Positions 62,900 to 64,000 of a stretch of 64,000 bases of DNA are shown here, piece after piece. The stretch comes from Pseudomonas marginalis (GTDB lineage Bacteria; Pseudomonadota; Gammaproteobacteria; Pseudomonadales; Pseudomonadaceae). Made by a program: the position numbers and the translations under genes. Positions within the stretch are counted from its first letter, which is position 1; the number at the start of each line of letters is the position of its first letter. Under the pieces are notes generated by a model that saw only the letters and a program-made list of their open reading frames with translations, searched no databases and had not been told where the DNA came from. The stretch spans positions 4,229,501-4,293,500 of the forward strand of contig NZ_FNSU01000003.1 in assembly GCF_900105325.1 (NCBI RefSeq), written 5' to 3'.

Positions 62900-63277
62900 T
62901 CAGGGCTTGATCACATGCCATGCCCCACCCTTGCCATCACCGCTCTTGTCACCGGCCTTGTGGTCATCCTTGTAGGTGTAGACAGGTTTGCCCTTGTAGG
63001 CCCATTGACTGGTCTGGTCATCACGGGTGATCACGGTCCAATCGCCCATTGATTTGTCGGTAGACTCTGCTTTCAGCGGCGGCCAGTTGGTCGCGCACTG
63101 GTCCTTGCACACTGACTTGCCATCGGCGTCCTTGTCGAAGGTGTAAAGGGTCTTCCCACTGTGATCCACTAACAGACCGTTCTGGGTCATCGCCGGCTCC
63201 GCCGCGAATGCCAGTGTCGGGAGCGTCAACGCCGCCGTGACCAGCAGGGCCTTCCAAGAAAAAGTACTGTGAGTCAT
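62900..63277 (-). CDS. Small secreted protein, COG4315-like repeat family
   Basis: A 125-residue protein with a signal peptide (about 1-25, ending AFAAEP) and two copies of a short domain with the pattern GLLVDHSGKTLYTFDKD ... CKDQCATNWPPL and WAYKGKPVYTYKDD. This is the 'secreted repeat' lipoprotein-like family (COG4315); there is no lipobox cysteine, so it is probably free in the periplasm. Two cysteines in SVCKDQCA could form a disulfide. Function unknown. Start at 63277 fits the signal peptide. Confidence 0.82.
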   Translation of the reverse strand: MTHSTFSWKALLVTAALTLPTLAFAAEPAMTQNGLLVDHSGKTLYTFDKDADGKSVCKDQCATNWPPLKAESTDKSMGDWTVITRDDQTSQWAYKGKPVYTYKDDHKAGDKSGDGKGGAWHVIKP

Positions 63278-63359
63278 CGGAACCTTCCTTTTGTGGTTGT
63301 CAGGATTCGGACCCAAAGCGTAGTCCAGAGTGCCCCGAATTGCCCAAGCGACTAAATTA

Positions 63360-63377
63360 CTGTCACACGACTGCAAT
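63360..63377 (+). promoter_or_regulatory. Candidate Pho box upstream of phoB
   Basis: CTGTCAC, ACGA, CTGCAAT is an 18-base site matching the PhoB consensus (CTGTCAT, four A/T-rich bases, CTGTCAT) at 11 of 14 repeat positions. It lies 56 bases before the phoB ATG. PhoB autoregulation is established in Pseudomonas and E. coli, so the site is expected here. Confidence 0.6.
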
Positions 63378-63432
63378 AATTCCGTTATCTAATGCGGCGC
63401 AAGACAGTTAAATGACAAGAGGATTTTCGAGC

Positions 63433-64000
63433 ATGGTTGGCAGGAGCATTCTGATTGTTGACGACGAAGCGCCCATCCGCGAGATGATCGCCGTTGCGTT
63501 GGAAATGGCCGGCTATGACTGCCTGGAGGCGGAGAACTCCCAGCAGGCCCATGCCATTATCGTCGACCGCAAGCCGGACCTGATCCTGCTGGACTGGATG
63601 CTGCCCGGCACCTCCGGCATCGAACTGGCCCGCCGCCTCAAGCGCGATGAGCTGACCGGGGATATCCCGATCATCATGCTCACCGCCAAGGGCGAAGAAG
63701 ACAACAAGATCCAGGGCCTGGAAGTCGGCGCCGATGACTACATCACCAAGCCGTTTTCCCCACGGGAACTGGTAGCGCGCCTGAAAGCCGTGCTGCGCCG
63801 TGCCGGCCCGACCGATGGCGAAGCACCTATCGAAGTCGGTGGCCTGCTGCTGGACCCGATCAGCCACCGCGTAACCATCGACGGCAAGCCGGCCGAGATG
63901 GGCCCGACCGAATACCGCCTGCTGCAATTCTTCATGACCCATCAGGAGCGTGCCTATACCCGTGGCCAGTTGCTGGACCAGGTGTGGGGCGGCAACGTGT
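63433..64000 (+). CDS. phoB: Phosphate regulon response regulator PhoB (partial, 3' end outside window)
   Basis: The first 189 residues of an OmpR/PhoB-family regulator. The receiver domain (about 4-120) has the acidic pair DDE at 10-12, the phospho-acceptor D54 in LILLDWMLPG, and the lysine in DDYITKPFSPREL. The winged-helix DNA-binding domain has begun (GPTEYRLLQFFMTHQERAYTRGQLLDQVWGG). It activates genes for phosphate uptake when phosphorylated by PhoR, whose gene normally follows. The window ends about 40 residues before the expected stop. Confidence 0.95.
   Translation, partial: MVGRSILIVDDEAPIREMIAVALEMAGYDCLEAENSQQAHAIIVDRKPDLILLDWMLPGTSGIELARRLKRDELTGDIPIIMLTAKGEEDNKIQGLEVGADDYITKPFSPRELVARLKAVLRRAGPTDGEAPIEVGGLLLDPISHRVTIDGKPAEMGPTEYRLLQFFMTHQERAYTRGQLLDQVWGGNV

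Overview
The window is chromosomal DNA of a fluorescent-group Pseudomonas. Gene content and order (coaBC-dut-algC-argB-pyrE-crc, rph-yicC-gmk-rpoZ-spoT-ridA, exbBD-tonB, oxyR-recG, rubredoxin genes, ubiCA, phoB) are those of the pseudomonad core genome. GC is high, and REP/REPIN elements typical of the P. fluorescens group occupy several gaps. No tRNA, rRNA, CRISPR array, transposase or integrase was seen.

Layout. 1-350: rpmB and the start of rpmG (minus). 809-3133: a peptide-type ABC substrate-binding protein and radC. 3277-7533: coaBC, dut, algC, argB. 7596-10277: pyrE, crc, a DUF4870 membrane protein and rph. 10482-14978: yicC, gmk, rpoZ, spoT, ridA. 15032-20096: a lipoprotein, an SDR-type NAD-binding protein, exbB-exbD-tonB and oxyR. 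20105-24088: recG, a YbaK-like/HDOD fusion protein and a small SCP2-like protein.

24213-59203 is a complete type VI secretion system (T6SS) of the H1 (HSI-1) kind, about 35 kb, in two divergent transcription units. The minus unit runs tagH(fha)-tssJ-tssK-tssL-tssM-tagF-pppA-ppkA-tagT-tagS-tagR-tagQ. It encodes the membrane complex and the full threonine-phosphorylation control pathway (TagQRST sensor, PpkA kinase, PppA phosphatase, Fha target, TagF repressor). The plus unit runs tssA-tssB-tssC-hcp-tssE-tssF-tssG-clpV-vgrG and ends in an effector module: a DUF1795 (Eag) chaperone, a 1487-residue PAAR-Rhs protein and a small immunity candidate. A sigma-54-like promoter sits between the two units. 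The Rhs tail has the pattern of a GIY-YIG (URI-fold) nuclease, and the gene after it resembles Imm26-type immunity proteins. This toxin/immunity pair is the most distinctive part of the window.

59309-64000 returns to core genes: an HU protein, rubredoxin reductase and rubredoxin (minus), ubiC-ubiA (plus), a small secreted protein (minus), and the start of phoB (plus), preceded by a Pho-box-like site. The T6SS block therefore lies between core genes that I recall as near neighbours in other pseudomonads.
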